Source: CAVOKN01 sp963696505 (GTDB lineage Bacteria > Pseudomonadota > Gammaproteobacteria > Burkholderiales > Rhodocyclaceae). Taken from it: 64,000 bases of DNA. Location: positions 62,001 through 126,000 of the forward strand of contig CAVOKN010000011.1 of assembly GCA_963696505.1 (NCBI GenBank), given 5' to 3'. The position numbers were made by a program, and so were the translations under genes. Each line of letters starts with the position of its first letter. Position 1 is the first letter of the stretch. The notes beneath the pieces are model-generated. The model had not been told where the DNA came from and ran no database searches. It saw nothing but the letters and a program-made list of their open reading frames with translations. Shown in pieces: positions 8,850-16,971 of the stretch.

Positions 8850-9644
8850 ATGCCGCGACCCTGGAAGCCGTCACCCGCGATCCGCCTTTCGTTCGCCCTG
8901 CACGTCGCGGCGGGCGCCGGTGTCCTTGTTGCACCCGCACTCTGGCCGTGGGCACTGGGCGCGGTGGCCGCGGACCACCTGCTGCTGACCGCGGCCGGCC
9001 TTTGGCCACGGTCGCGGCTGCTGGGTCCCAATCTGCTGCGCCTGCCGGCCGCGGCGCGCCGCCGGGTGGCGCTGACCATGGACGACGGTCCCGACCCCGA
9101 GGTGACGCCCCGGGTGCTCGACCTGCTCGACGGCGCGGGCGCCAAGGCGAGCTTCTTCTGCATCGGACATCGCGCTCGGCAGCACCCGGGACTGTGCCGC
9201 GAGATCGTCGCCCGCGGCCACCGGGTCGAGAACCACGGCGATTCCCACTCCAAGGCCTTCGCCGCCTTCGGGCCCAGGCGCCTGCATGCCGAGATCGCCG
9301 CCTGCCAGGCGGCCCTTGCCGACATCACCGGGCAGGTGCCGCGCTTCTTCCGCCCCACCGCCGGACTGCGCAGTCCGCTGCTGGAACCGGTGCTTGCGCG
9401 GCTCGACCTGCAGCTCGCCGCCTGGACACGGCGCGGATTCGATGGCCGGAGCGGCGATGCCGACCGCGTCTACCGTCGCCTCGCCGACGGCCTCGCGGCG
9501 GGCGACATCCTTTTGCTCCACGATGGCCACGCCGCCCGTGGCGTGGATGGTTCGGCGGTGATCCTCGCCGTCCTGCCGCGGCTTCTCGACGCCCTCGCGC
9601 GCGAATCCCTCGAAACCGTCACCCTCGCCGACGCCGTTCCCTGA
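8850..9644 (+). CDS. Polysaccharide deacetylase (NodB-homology domain), membrane-anchored
   Basis: A 264-residue protein with two hydrophobic N-terminal segments (about residues 12-50) followed by a NodB deacetylase domain. Family motifs are in order: TMDDGPDP (76-83, catalytic and metal Asp), HGDSH (129-133, metal His pair), RFFRPTAGLRSP (165-176, catalytic Arg region) and LLHDG (222-226, catalytic His). It probably de-N-acetylates or deacylates an amino-sugar or glycolipid at the membrane. Such a gene is not a standard part of described aryl-polyene clusters, so a modified headgroup is possible. A repeat element starts directly after its stop. Confidence 0.85.
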   Translation: MPRPWKPSPAIRLSFALHVAAGAGVLVAPALWPWALGAVAADHLLLTAAGLWPRSRLLGPNLLRLPAAARRRVALTMDDGPDPEVTPRVLDLLDGAGAKASFFCIGHRARQHPGLCREIVARGHRVENHGDSHSKAFAAFGPRRLHAEIAACQAALADITGQVPRFFRPTAGLRSPLLEPVLARLDLQLAAWTRRGFDGRSGDADRVYRRLADGLAAGDILLLHDGHAARGVDGSAVILAVLPRLLDALARESLETVTLADAVP

Positions 9645-9835
9645 GCCGGCCGAGCCGGAACAAAAAAGCATGCAGCTTCGACTTGGCCGACGAACCTGCC
9701 AAGTACGCTGCCAAATACGAACAAGGGGAGATTCCCCTTGTATATCTCCCGAGGACGAACAAGGGGGCAGGCCCCCTTGTAAATCCCCCAGGCCCGCTTT
9801 CTGCGCAAGTCTTCGCCAGAATTGTCACAAGTGCG
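9645..9835 (-). repeat. Dispersed two-hairpin repeat, copy 1
   Basis: This segment is the reverse complement of a similar segment at 42368-42552. Both contain CCGGCCGAGCCGGAAC at one end, then two palindromes: ACAAGGGGAGATTCCCCTTG and a second with a GGGGGC/GCCCCC stem, separated by a CTCCCGAGGACGA-type linker. They share the far end AATTGTCAC too. The palindromes are the best-conserved parts. Copy 1 begins exactly at the deacetylase stop codon and separates the two halves of the cluster. It may act as a terminator or RNA-processing element, or be a small mobile element (MITE/REP-like). Confidence 0.75.
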
Positions 9836-9895
9836 TGCTCAAGAGACTAAGGCGCCGGAAGGCTAGAATGCGGCTCGATTTCCTGTGACTGTGCC

Positions 9896-11086
9896 GTGAC
9901 CCCACTGCTGATCTCCGCCTGCACCGCCACGAGCTGCCTCGGCCGCGGGCTCGACGCGACCCTGGGCGGCCTGCGCGCGGGGCGCAGCGGCCTGGTGCCC
10001 TGCGGCTTCGAGTCGGTTCGCCTCGACACTTGGATCGGCGAGGTAGCCGGCGTCGACGATCTTGCGCTGCCCGAATCGCTTGCCCCTTACGACTGCCGCA
10101 ACAACCGGCTCGCCCTGCTGGCGCTGGAGACCGACGGGTTCGCGGCTGTGGTTCGCTCGCGCATCGCGCGCCACGGCCGGGATCGGGTCGGCATCTTCCT
10201 CGGTACCAGCACGGCCGGAATACTCGAGACCGAACTGGCCTATCGCGAGCGCGACTCCGAAACCGGCGCGCTGCCTGCGGGCTTCAACTACCGCACGACC
10301 CAGAACTCCTTCTCGCTGGCGGCGTTCGCGCGCGCCTATTTCGGCCTGGAAGGCCCGGCAGTGGCGATCTGCACCGCCTGTTCGTCGAGTGCCAAGGTGT
10401 TCGCCGCCGCCGCGCGGCAGATTGCCAGTGGCATGATCGACGCCGCGCTCGTCGGCGGCGTGGACAGCCTGTGCCTGACGACGCTGTACGGCTTTTCCTC
10501 GCTGGAACTCACCTCGTCGCGGCCTTGCCGCCCCTACGATGCCGACCGGGACGGCATCTCGGTCGCCGAGGGGGCGGCCTTCGCGCTGCTGGAACCGGCT
10601 TCGTCCTCGCCGGCAGGGTCCGTGCTGCTCCTCGGCTACGGAGAATCCAGCGATGCCTACCATATGTCATCGCCGCACCCGGAGGGGCTGGGTGCTCGCC
10701 TGGCGATGGAGGCGGCCCTGCAATGCGCAGGACTCGCCCCCGCCGACATCGATTACATCAATCTGCACGGCACCGCCACGCGCAGCAACGACGCCGCCGA
10801 AGGCAAGGCCGTCGCGGCCCTGTTCGGCGAGCGCGTTCCCTGCAGTTCGACCAAGGGCGCCACCGGGCATGCCCTCGGGGCCGCGGGCGCCGTCGAGGCG
10901 GTGATCTGCGCGCTGGCGCTCAAGCATGATCTGCTGCCCGGCAGCCCCAACACCGCGACCCTCGATCCGGCGCTGCGCCTGGACTACGTCCTGGCTGCGC
11001 GGGCAGGACGCTTGCGCCGCGTGCTGAGCAATTCCTTCGGTTTCGGCGGCAGCAATTGCAGTCTCGTTCTGGGAGTCAGTCCATGA
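9896..11086 (+). CDS. 3-oxoacyl-ACP synthase (second ketosynthase, KS-alpha-like)
   Basis: A 396-residue ketosynthase starting at GTG 9896. The triad is Cys162 in CTACSSSAKVFA, His291 in NLHGTATRSND and His325 in ATGHALGAAGAVEA; the C-terminus NSFGFGGSNCSLVLG is typical. It is followed, with ATGA overlap, by a shorter KS-like protein without the triad, as in type II polyketide KS/chain-length-factor pairs. In aryl-polyene biosynthesis such a KS-CLF heterodimer carries out the repeated elongation steps. It is the first gene after the repeat; a TAGAAT box at 9864-9869 may provide a second promoter. Confidence 0.88.
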   Translation: MTPLLISACTATSCLGRGLDATLGGLRAGRSGLVPCGFESVRLDTWIGEVAGVDDLALPESLAPYDCRNNRLALLALETDGFAAVVRSRIARHGRDRVGIFLGTSTAGILETELAYRERDSETGALPAGFNYRTTQNSFSLAAFARAYFGLEGPAVAICTACSSSAKVFAAAARQIASGMIDAALVGGVDSLCLTTLYGFSSLELTSSRPCRPYDADRDGISVAEGAAFALLEPASSSPAGSVLLLGYGESSDAYHMSSPHPEGLGARLAMEAALQCAGLAPADIDYINLHGTATRSNDAAEGKAVAALFGERVPCSSTKGATGHALGAAGAVEAVICALALKHDLLPGSPNTATLDPALRLDYVLAARAGRLRRVLSNSFGFGGSNCSLVLGVSP

Positions 11087-11886
11087 CGGGCGGCGCCTGC
11101 GCGGCATGGATCGAAGGGGTGGGCTGCCTTGCCCCCGGCATGGCCGGCTGGCCGGCGGCGGCGGCGATGCTGCGCGGCGAACAGGCTTATTTGCCGGCGC
11201 CCACGATCCTGCCTGCTCCGAGCTTGCTGCCGCCGGCGGAGCGGCGCCGCGCGAGCCGCATCATCAAGCTCGCGCTGGGCCTGGGTCTGGAGGCCTGTGC
11301 CGCGGCGCAAGCAGACCCGCAGACGCTGCGGACGGTGTTTGCCTCCTCCGGCGGCGACGGCCACAACTGCCATGCGCTGTGCGAGCAACTGGCGACCGAC
11401 GACAGGCAGATTTCGCCGACCCGCTTCCACAACTCGGTGCACAACGCGGCCGCCGGCTACTGGGGCATCGCCACGCGCTCGATGCAGCCGAGCCAGGTGA
11501 TCTGCGCCTACGACGCCAGCCTCGGCGCCGGCCTGCTCGACGCCCTGGCGCAAGTCGGCGTCGAGGCAGCGCCGGTGCTGTTGGTCGCCTACGACAGCGA
11601 ATACCCGGAGCCGATCTTCAGCAAGCGTTCCATCCCCGATGCCGCCGGCATCGCGCTGCTGTTGGCGCCGCAGCAGACCGAACGGAGCATTGCGCGAATC
11701 GTCGCGAGCCCGACCCGCGATGCCGCGGCACGCCTGGAACAGGGGGAACTGGAACAGTTGCGTACCGCGATTCCGGCGATGCGCGCCCTGCCGCTGTTGC
11801 GATTGATCGCGCGTGGCGAACCGGGCCACGTCTGCCTCGACTACCTGCCGCCGATGCAACTGGATGTCACTGTCGAACCATGCTAG
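11083..11886 (+). CDS. Beta-ketoacyl synthase chain-length-factor-like protein
   Basis: A 267-residue protein resembling the N-terminal half of ketosynthases. It has the nucleotide-free KS-like segments TVFASSGGDGHNCHALCEQL and RFHNSVHNAAAGYWGIATRS and then VICAYDASLGAGLLDALAQV, where a catalytic Cys would be expected but is absent. This matches the short KS-N/chain length factor family of aryl-polyene clusters, thought to dimerise with the adjacent ketosynthase and set chain length. ATG 11083 overlaps the KS stop by 4 bp and is preferred to ATG 11056 inside the KS gene. The stop overlaps the dehydratase start. Confidence 0.8.
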   Translation: MTGGACAAWIEGVGCLAPGMAGWPAAAAMLRGEQAYLPAPTILPAPSLLPPAERRRASRIIKLALGLGLEACAAAQADPQTLRTVFASSGGDGHNCHALCEQLATDDRQISPTRFHNSVHNAAAGYWGIATRSMQPSQVICAYDASLGAGLLDALAQVGVEAAPVLLVAYDSEYPEPIFSKRSIPDAAGIALLLAPQQTERSIARIVASPTRDAAARLEQGELEQLRTAIPAMRALPLLRLIARGEPGHVCLDYLPPMQLDVTVEPC

Positions 11887-12329
11887 ACCACGCCTGGATC
11901 GCGGCGCACGTCCCCCACCAGGGATCGATGTGCCTGCTGGAAGCCGTCACCGAGTGGTCGGGGGAGGCCATCGTCTGCCGTGCGCTCAGCCACCGCTATC
12001 CCGATAACCCGCTGCGCGCCGAGGGCCGCCTCGGCGCGGCGGCAGGCATCGAGTACGCGGCGCAGGCGATGGCGGTCCATGGCGCCTTGCTCGCCGGGGA
12101 TGGGGACAGGCCGTCGCAGGGCTATCTCGCCAGCGTGCGCGGTGTCAGTCTGCACGCCTCGCGCCTCGACGATCTGCCCGACGATCTGGTGATCGCCGCC
12201 GAGTGTCTTTCCGGCGACGCTGGCACGGCGCTCTACCGCTTCGATGTCAGCCACCGTGGCCGCTGCCTCGTCGCGGGCAAGGCGGTCGTGGTGCTCGACG
12301 CCGCGGCCCTGAGCACGCCGCGGCGATGA
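11880..12329 (+). CDS. 3-hydroxyacyl-ACP dehydratase-like hot-dog protein
   Basis: A 149-residue protein starting at ATG 11880, overlapping the previous gene by 7 bp. The N-terminal segment VPHQGSMCLLEAVTEW matches the active-site loop of the APE-type hot-dog dehydratase, with the catalytic His in PHQG. The middle AAGIEYAAQAMAVHGALL forms the central helix, with a Glu in GIEYAAQ where FabA/FabZ have the acidic partner. It therefore looks like the catalytic member of the two dehydratases, complementing the smaller protein at 4096. It would dehydrate beta-hydroxyacyl-ACP to give the conjugated double bonds. Confidence 0.82.
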   Translation: MLDHAWIAAHVPHQGSMCLLEAVTEWSGEAIVCRALSHRYPDNPLRAEGRLGAAAGIEYAAQAMAVHGALLAGDGDRPSQGYLASVRGVSLHASRLDDLPDDLVIAAECLSGDAGTALYRFDVSHRGRCLVAGKAVVVLDAAALSTPRR

Positions 12330-13045
12330 TCCGCGCTCTCGTCACCGGCGGCAGCGGCGGCATCGGCAGTGCGATCTGCCGCCGTCTGGCGGCTGACTTT
12401 CACCACGTCGTCGTGCATGCCAACCGCAACATCGACAAGGCGCAGGCGGTGGCCCGGGCGATCGTCGCCGGCGGCGGCAGTGCCGAGGCGATAGCCTGCG
12501 ACGTGTCCGACGCCGCTGCCACGGCGCAGGCGCTCGAAACGCTGCTGGAAGGCGGTCCGATACAGATCCTCGTGAACAACGCCGGCATCCATGCCGACGC
12601 CGTGTTTCCGGGCATGTCGGCGGCGCAGTGGCACTCGGTGATCGATGTGTCGCTGAACGGCTTCTTCAATGTCACCCAGCCCCTCACGCTGCCCATGCTG
12701 CGCACGCGCTGGGGCCGGATCATCAACATCACCTCGGTGGCGGGGCTGGTCGGCAATCGCGGGCAGGTGAACTACGCCGCGGCCAAAGGCGCCCTGCATG
12801 CGGCGACCAAGTCCCTGGCGATCGAACTGGCGAGCCGCGGCATCACCGTCAATGCCGTCGCACCCGGCATCGTCGCCACCGAAATGATCGAGGGCCGTTT
12901 CGACACCGAGGCGATCAAGCGCCTCGTCCCCATGCAGCGCGCCGGAACACCGGACGAGGTGGCCGATCTGGTGGCCTTCCTCGCCTCGCGCCAGGCGGCC
13001 TACATCACCGGGCAGGTGGTCTCGATCAACGGCGGCATGATCTGA
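12326..13045 (+). CDS. 3-oxoacyl-ACP reductase (FabG-like)
   Basis: A 239-residue short-chain dehydrogenase. It has the NADP-binding TGGSGGIGSA (7-16), NNAG at 84-87, and the catalytic Ser137, Tyr150 and Lys154 in INITSVAG and NYAAAKGAL. The C-terminus GQVVSINGGMI is typical of FabG. It reduces beta-ketoacyl-ACP to 3-hydroxyacyl-ACP. As there is no enoyl reductase in the run, the products of KS, KR and DH would stay unsaturated, as expected for a polyene. ATG 12326 overlaps the dehydratase stop (ATGA). It is the last gene of the cluster. Confidence 0.88.
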   Translation: MIRALVTGGSGGIGSAICRRLAADFHHVVVHANRNIDKAQAVARAIVAGGGSAEAIACDVSDAAATAQALETLLEGGPIQILVNNAGIHADAVFPGMSAAQWHSVIDVSLNGFFNVTQPLTLPMLRTRWGRIINITSVAGLVGNRGQVNYAAAKGALHAATKSLAIELASRGITVNAVAPGIVATEMIEGRFDTEAIKRLVPMQRAGTPDEVADLVAFLASRQAAYITGQVVSINGGMI

Positions 13046-13117
13046 AGTCGCGGACGACGTCGCCCAAGCTTGCGGCCACCTCGTTCGACTTCCGGCGAGA
13101 AGATCTATATTTGACCG

Positions 13118-13981
13118 ATGCAACTCGACATCTTCGAACACAGCCGCGACGTGATGCTGCGCAATGCGGCGATAGATGCCCTTCGCGTCCATGACGATGC
13201 CAGGGGTGCCGCCGCCATCGCCGCCCTTGCCGCCGAATGCGCCGCGGATCCGCTGCTGCCTGCCCTGATCGGCTTGCTCGATCGGTTGCGACTGCCCCTT
13301 TCCGCGCCGCTGGATCGCTCGGCGGCTGCGGCAATCCTGCGAGCGACCGAGGACGCCGCGGAGGCAGCCAGCCGGGTTTTCGGCACAGGCGCAGACGCCT
13401 GGCTGTCGCCGCTGTGGTCCGCGCTGGCCGCGGCGATGGCCGATCTTCCCTTCGATCCAAACCAAGAGGAAGTGCACACGGCAGCCGTGCTGCGGCGGGC
13501 CGGCAAGTGGGCGGAGTCCGCAACCCGGACCGAGGCCATCGCGTCCTGGCGCCGGCAGCCCGCGCCGCTGTCGTGGAAGGTGCTGTGCGAATGCCGCATC
13601 GGTGGCTTGGGCGCGGCCCTGCCCTTGTTCGCCGAACTGTCGTGGATGGCCCCGTCACGGGCGGTGGCGCTCGCCCCGCGGCTGGAGAACGCCGAGCTGA
13701 ATGCCTTGCTGCGCGGGTTCGACGAGCAGTTCGAGGGGGAGGGCGATGCCGACGACTTCGCCTGGTTTCCGGCCTGGGTGCTTGTTGCGCAGCCGGGCTG
13801 GGCAAGCGCGATGCGTACCGCCCAGCCGGGAGCGGACAAACCGGCGGAGCGCTGCGCCAGGCAGGTACTCAATCTGCTGCTGCTGGAGCGCCAGGGCCGC
13901 CACGCCGACGTCATCGAGGGACGCAGGCGGCTGCGCGCCCTGAACCCGCGGCTGTTCGATCTGTACCTGCGCACCAGGTAA
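13118..13981 (+). CDS. Conserved hypothetical protein (MQLDIFEHSRD family)
   Basis: A 287-residue, alanine-rich, probably soluble and mostly helical protein without signal peptide or transmembrane segment. The N-terminus MQLDIFEHSRDVMLRNAAID looks like that of an unnamed protein family I recall from betaproteobacteria, but I cannot assign a domain. Repeated helical pairs (LLPALIGLLDRLRL, ELNALLRGFDEQFEG) suggest a TPR/HEAT-like scaffold. It begins 72 bp after fabG, with no overlap, so it is probably outside the cluster. Base usage is like the neighbours. No function proposed. Confidence 0.7.
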   Translation: MQLDIFEHSRDVMLRNAAIDALRVHDDARGAAAIAALAAECAADPLLPALIGLLDRLRLPLSAPLDRSAAAAILRATEDAAEAASRVFGTGADAWLSPLWSALAAAMADLPFDPNQEEVHTAAVLRRAGKWAESATRTEAIASWRRQPAPLSWKVLCECRIGGLGAALPLFAELSWMAPSRAVALAPRLENAELNALLRGFDEQFEGEGDADDFAWFPAWVLVAQPGWASAMRTAQPGADKPAERCARQVLNLLLLERQGRHADVIEGRRRLRALNPRLFDLYLRTR

Positions 13982-14133
13982 GCGCAGACGAACGCTCGCC
14001 GATCTGCTCCGAATCTGGCGGTGAGCCAGGGAATTCAATCCATCGAACCACCGCGTACGTGACCCGTTCGCACGGTGGTGTGGGACGGAGGGGCCGTGAG
14101 CTTCTTTCCTATCCCGATCGGGCATGAAGAATC

Positions 14134-14670
14134 ATGAGCAAAATCGATAAGAAGCATTTTGACGCCGCAGATGCAATCACTGAGGCAATTGCTGCACGAC
14201 TCGGAGAGAACCGGGCCGTGCATTCGGAGACCGCGATTGCATCTGCCGCTCGAATGGCGGGAGCCATGTTGTTCCGTTCCTTCGGCCTCGATACCAGCAA
14301 GATGCCACCAGGCGCCGTAGTCTTGTCTGAACAGGCAAACGAAAAGGGTCCGGAGTTGATCAATATTGTGGTCATGATGATGCAGCACTACGGTCTCGTA
14401 CCAGACCGAGAGAAGTTGGCAAACATTGCCGACCGTGGCGAATCACCGCGATTGACGGTACTTCAAACCCAGGGATTGCTGGACGCGGATTTGCGTCACA
14501 TTCGGCAACAGTATCAACTCAGCCAGGAAGAAGGCGCGCATGCCTGCGCCTTTGCAACAGCCTGGCTCATCAAGGAATGTGCGCCAAGGATCGGGTTAGA
14601 GGTCGGATTCAAGATCGCCGCCTATGGGTTCATTGAAGGCGCAAAGACCGTTCCTCGTCCTGAACACTAG
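14134..14670 (+). CDS. Hypothetical protein, lower-GC accessory region
   Basis: A 178-residue protein (MSKIDKKHFDAADAITEAIA). It is not recognised. It is soluble, with a helical centre (INIVVMMMQHYGLVPD) and a C-terminal SQEEGAHACAFATAWLIKEC. Codon use is clearly less GC-biased than the neighbours (many A/T-ending codons such as AAA, GAT, ATT), suggesting acquired DNA. No RBS stands out before ATG 14134. The gene stands alone, 150 bp from both neighbours. Confidence 0.6.
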   Translation: MSKIDKKHFDAADAITEAIAARLGENRAVHSETAIASAARMAGAMLFRSFGLDTSKMPPGAVVLSEQANEKGPELINIVVMMMQHYGLVPDREKLANIADRGESPRLTVLQTQGLLDADLRHIRQQYQLSQEEGAHACAFATAWLIKECAPRIGLEVGFKIAAYGFIEGAKTVPRPEH

Positions 14671-14818
14671 AGGCCAAACCAAGAGACACCGAAACAAGCT
14701 TGGTATCGCGTATGGAAACAGGGCCCAAGAACGGTCTGCTGCCTATCGCCGCCAGCGCGGACAAGGTAGAAGCCGGACGTTGGGCGTCGATGTTTCGTCT
14801 CACCCAGGAAGGATTCCT

Positions 14819-15226
14819 ATGACTGAGCTGAATCGCACCAAGGCCAATCCCTGGCAACTGAAGACGCCGCCGGGCACATCCGAGTACACGATGCATGTCG
14901 AAGAGAAAGACGGAAAGCAAGTCCTCGTCTGCACAGTCGGAAAGACCGTTCTTTACTACGACTCTCGCTGCATTGCGGACCTTCATGCAATGCTCAAAGC
15001 GGCAGGTGGGTGGGTGGAACTCGGTGGGGCCGACGAGCAGAAGCCCGCGAAGGACGGAACAGTCGAGGCTTGGGGTCGCGCCTCCAGCAATCCTGTCGGT
15101 GGGTGGTACGGGCTCAAGAAAGGTCTACGCGGGCGCTTCGGGGTCTATGTTCCGCCGCTGATGGAGGCACTTGGTTTATGCGAGCTTGAGCACAATCCGA
15201 AGAACAATCGCATCCGGGCAAGGTAA
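14819..15226 (+). CDS. Hypothetical protein with conserved GGWYGLKKGLRGRFG segment
   Basis: A 135-residue soluble protein starting at ATG 14819 with a weak AGGAAGG upstream. It contains LKTPPGTSEYTM, GKTVLYYDSRCIADLHAMLK, WVELGGADEQKPA, VEAWGR and VGGWYGLKKGLRGRFGVYVPP. The density of aromatic and Gly residues and the ordered motifs look like a conserved family of unknown function (possibly the one labelled DUF6855, from memory). It has lower GC than the core genes and sits with the previous gene in an accessory patch between the polyketide cluster and oxyR. Confidence 0.65.
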   Translation: MTELNRTKANPWQLKTPPGTSEYTMHVEEKDGKQVLVCTVGKTVLYYDSRCIADLHAMLKAAGGWVELGGADEQKPAKDGTVEAWGRASSNPVGGWYGLKKGLRGRFGVYVPPLMEALGLCELEHNPKNNRIRAR

Positions 15227-15498
15227 GACGCCCAACCCGGCGGGCGCGGCCGACCTGTTCTGAGCTTCCCAAGCCCGAAAAATCGTGCGAACGGTGTTCA
15301 TGCGGAAACGAAGAGTCAGCGATTCGTTTCTCAGGAGCGGCAGCGCTCCATCGATTCGGCATGCAAGCGATGGCGCTTTGCCTATCGAGGCGCGGAGAAC
15401 CCGGTGTGGCATCGTCGCCAGGGGATATCGTTGCCAGGGGACTGCCTGGCCGGCGAGCCGCTGCTATGATGACGACCACTGAATTCCGAGCAACATCG

Positions 15499-16413
15499 GT
15501 GACGCTGACCGACCTCAAGTACATCCTTGCTCTGGCGCGCGAGCGGCATTTCGGGCGCGCCGCCGACAAGTGCTTCGTTTCCCAGCCGACCTTGTCGGTG
15601 TCGGTGAAGAAGCTCGAGGACGAACTGGGCGTGATCCTGTTCGAACGCTCGCCGCAGGAGGTGCGGGTGACGCCGATCGGCGAGCGGGTCGTCGCCCAGG
15701 CCGAGAGGGTCCTGGCCGAGGCGGCGCAGTTGGCAGAAATCGCCGCCACCGGCAAGAATCCGCTGGTGGGTCCGCTGCGCCTGGGCGTCATCTACACCAT
15801 CGGGCCGTGGGTGCTGCCGAAGCTGGTGCCGCTGCTGCACGAGCGGGCGCCGCAGATGCCGCTGCTGCTGGAGGAAAACTATACTCACCGTCTGCTCGAC
15901 AGGCTCAAGGCCACCGAGCTCGATGTCGCGATCGTCGCGCTGCCCGTCGAGGAGCCCGGCCTGGTGGCACAGGCCATTTACGACGAAGCCTTTCGTGCTC
16001 TGGTGCCCGCGAAGCATCCCTGGGCCAAGCTGAAGTCGGTGCAACCGGAGGGGCTGCTCGACCAGCCGCTGCTGATGCTCGGCAGGGGCAACTGCTTCCG
16101 CGATCAGGTGCTCGACCTGTGCACCCGGGCCGGGCACGGTGGTCCGCAGGTGCTCGAAGGCAGTTCGCTGGAGACCATCCGCCACATGGTCGCTTCCGGT
16201 GTGGGAATCACCGTCATGCCGGCGACCGCCGTCGATGACATTCCCAGGAACGATCCGCTGCTGCGCGTCAGGAATTTCGTCGAGCCGACGCCGACACGCC
16301 GCGTCGGCATCGTCTGGCGCGCCAGCTTCCCGCGCCATCAGGCAATCGATTTGCTGCGGCAATCCCTGTTCGACTGTAAGCTGCCCGGCACCCGTCCCGT
16401 CACGGCCAGATAG
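15499..16413 (+). CDS. oxyR: OxyR hydrogen-peroxide-sensing LysR-type regulator
   Basis: A 304-residue regulator starting at GTG 15499; this start gives the family's usual VTLTDLKYILALARERHFGR N-terminus and length, while ATG 15466 would add 11 residues. The helix-turn-helix is at about 16-37 (HFGRAADKCFVSQPTLSVSV). The peroxide-sensing cysteines are Cys199 and Cys208 in GRGNCFRDQVLDLC, with the same 9-residue spacing and even the same numbering as E. coli OxyR. Oxidation to a disulfide activates transcription of defence genes. Two predicted OxyR operators lie downstream, before rubrerythrin and dps. Confidence 0.93.
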   Translation: MTLTDLKYILALARERHFGRAADKCFVSQPTLSVSVKKLEDELGVILFERSPQEVRVTPIGERVVAQAERVLAEAAQLAEIAATGKNPLVGPLRLGVIYTIGPWVLPKLVPLLHERAPQMPLLLEENYTHRLLDRLKATELDVAIVALPVEEPGLVAQAIYDEAFRALVPAKHPWAKLKSVQPEGLLDQPLLMLGRGNCFRDQVLDLCTRAGHGGPQVLEGSSLETIRHMVASGVGITVMPATAVDDIPRNDPLLRVRNFVEPTPTRRVGIVWRASFPRHQAIDLLRQSLFDCKLPGTRPVTAR

Positions 16414-16446
16414 TCGTCGGCTATCGGCCCGGTAGATAAATGCAAT
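16410..16446 (+). promoter_or_regulatory. Predicted OxyR operator before the rubrerythrin gene
   Basis: Four tetranucleotides are spaced by exactly 7 bases: ATAG (16410), CTAT (16421), GTAG (16432) and CAAT (16443). The OxyR consensus is ATAG-N7-CTAT-N7-ATAG-N7-CTAT, so 14 of 16 positions match. The last box overlaps CAATTT (16443-16448), a possible -35, 18 bp before TACTAA (16467-16472). The site overlaps the oxyR stop codon. Confidence 0.7.
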
Positions 16447-16531
16447 TTCCCTTTGTCGCCTTCCGGTACTAAGGTTTCCCCCCAAGGCCGTCGCGCCTTG
16501 CCGTTCCGTCAACCAGCAAAGGAGTGCCACC

Positions 16532-16948
16532 ATGCAACTGAAGGGTTCCAAGACCGAGAAGCACCTGAAGGACGCGTTCGCCGGCGAATCGCAAGCCAAC
16601 CGTCGCTATCTGTACTTCGCAAACAAGGCGGACGTCGAGGGCTACGCCGACGTTGCCGCTCTGTTCCGTTCCACCGCCGAAGGCGAGACCGGCCACGCCC
16701 ACGGCCATCTCGAATATCTGGAGAAGTGCGGCGATCCGGCCACCGGTCTGCCGTTTGGTGCCACCAAGGACAACCTGGCCAGCGCCGTTGCCGGCGAAAC
16801 GCACGAGTACACGGACATGTACCCGGGCATGGCCAAGGATGCCCGCGCCGAAGGTTTCGACGAAATTGCCGACTGGTTCGAGACTCTGGCCAAGGCCGAG
16901 CGTTCGCACGCCAACCGCTATCAGAGGGCAATGACGGAACTCGGCTGA
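16532..16948 (+). CDS. Rubrerythrin-family di-iron protein (no rubredoxin domain)
   Basis: A 138-residue four-helix ferritin-like protein. The di-iron ligand motifs are FAGESQANRRYLYFA, EGETGHAHGHLEY, GETHEYTDMYPGM and AKAERSHANR. The C-terminal rubredoxin domain of classical rubrerythrins is missing; the protein ends YQRAMTELG. Such proteins reduce H2O2 to water with electrons from a separate carrier. AAAGGAG precedes ATG 16532. The upstream OxyR operator predicts induction by peroxide. The iron-sulfur protein encoded next could supply electrons (inference). Confidence 0.88.
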   Translation: MQLKGSKTEKHLKDAFAGESQANRRYLYFANKADVEGYADVAALFRSTAEGETGHAHGHLEYLEKCGDPATGLPFGATKDNLASAVAGETHEYTDMYPGMAKDARAEGFDEIADWFETLAKAERSHANRYQRAMTELG

Positions 16949-16971
16949 TCCGAAAGTCAGTCATTACAGCG

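Noticed and set aside
9619..9828. Small ORFs inside the two-hairpin repeat (similar translations in both copies)
   Set aside because: Similarity is explained by nucleotide identity, all frames look alike, and no ribosome binding site is present; treated as non-coding repeat.
15465..15470. TATGAT as -10 box of an oxyR promoter
   Set aside because: The only -35-like sequence (TTGCCA at 15431) is 28 bp away, which is too far; left unassigned.
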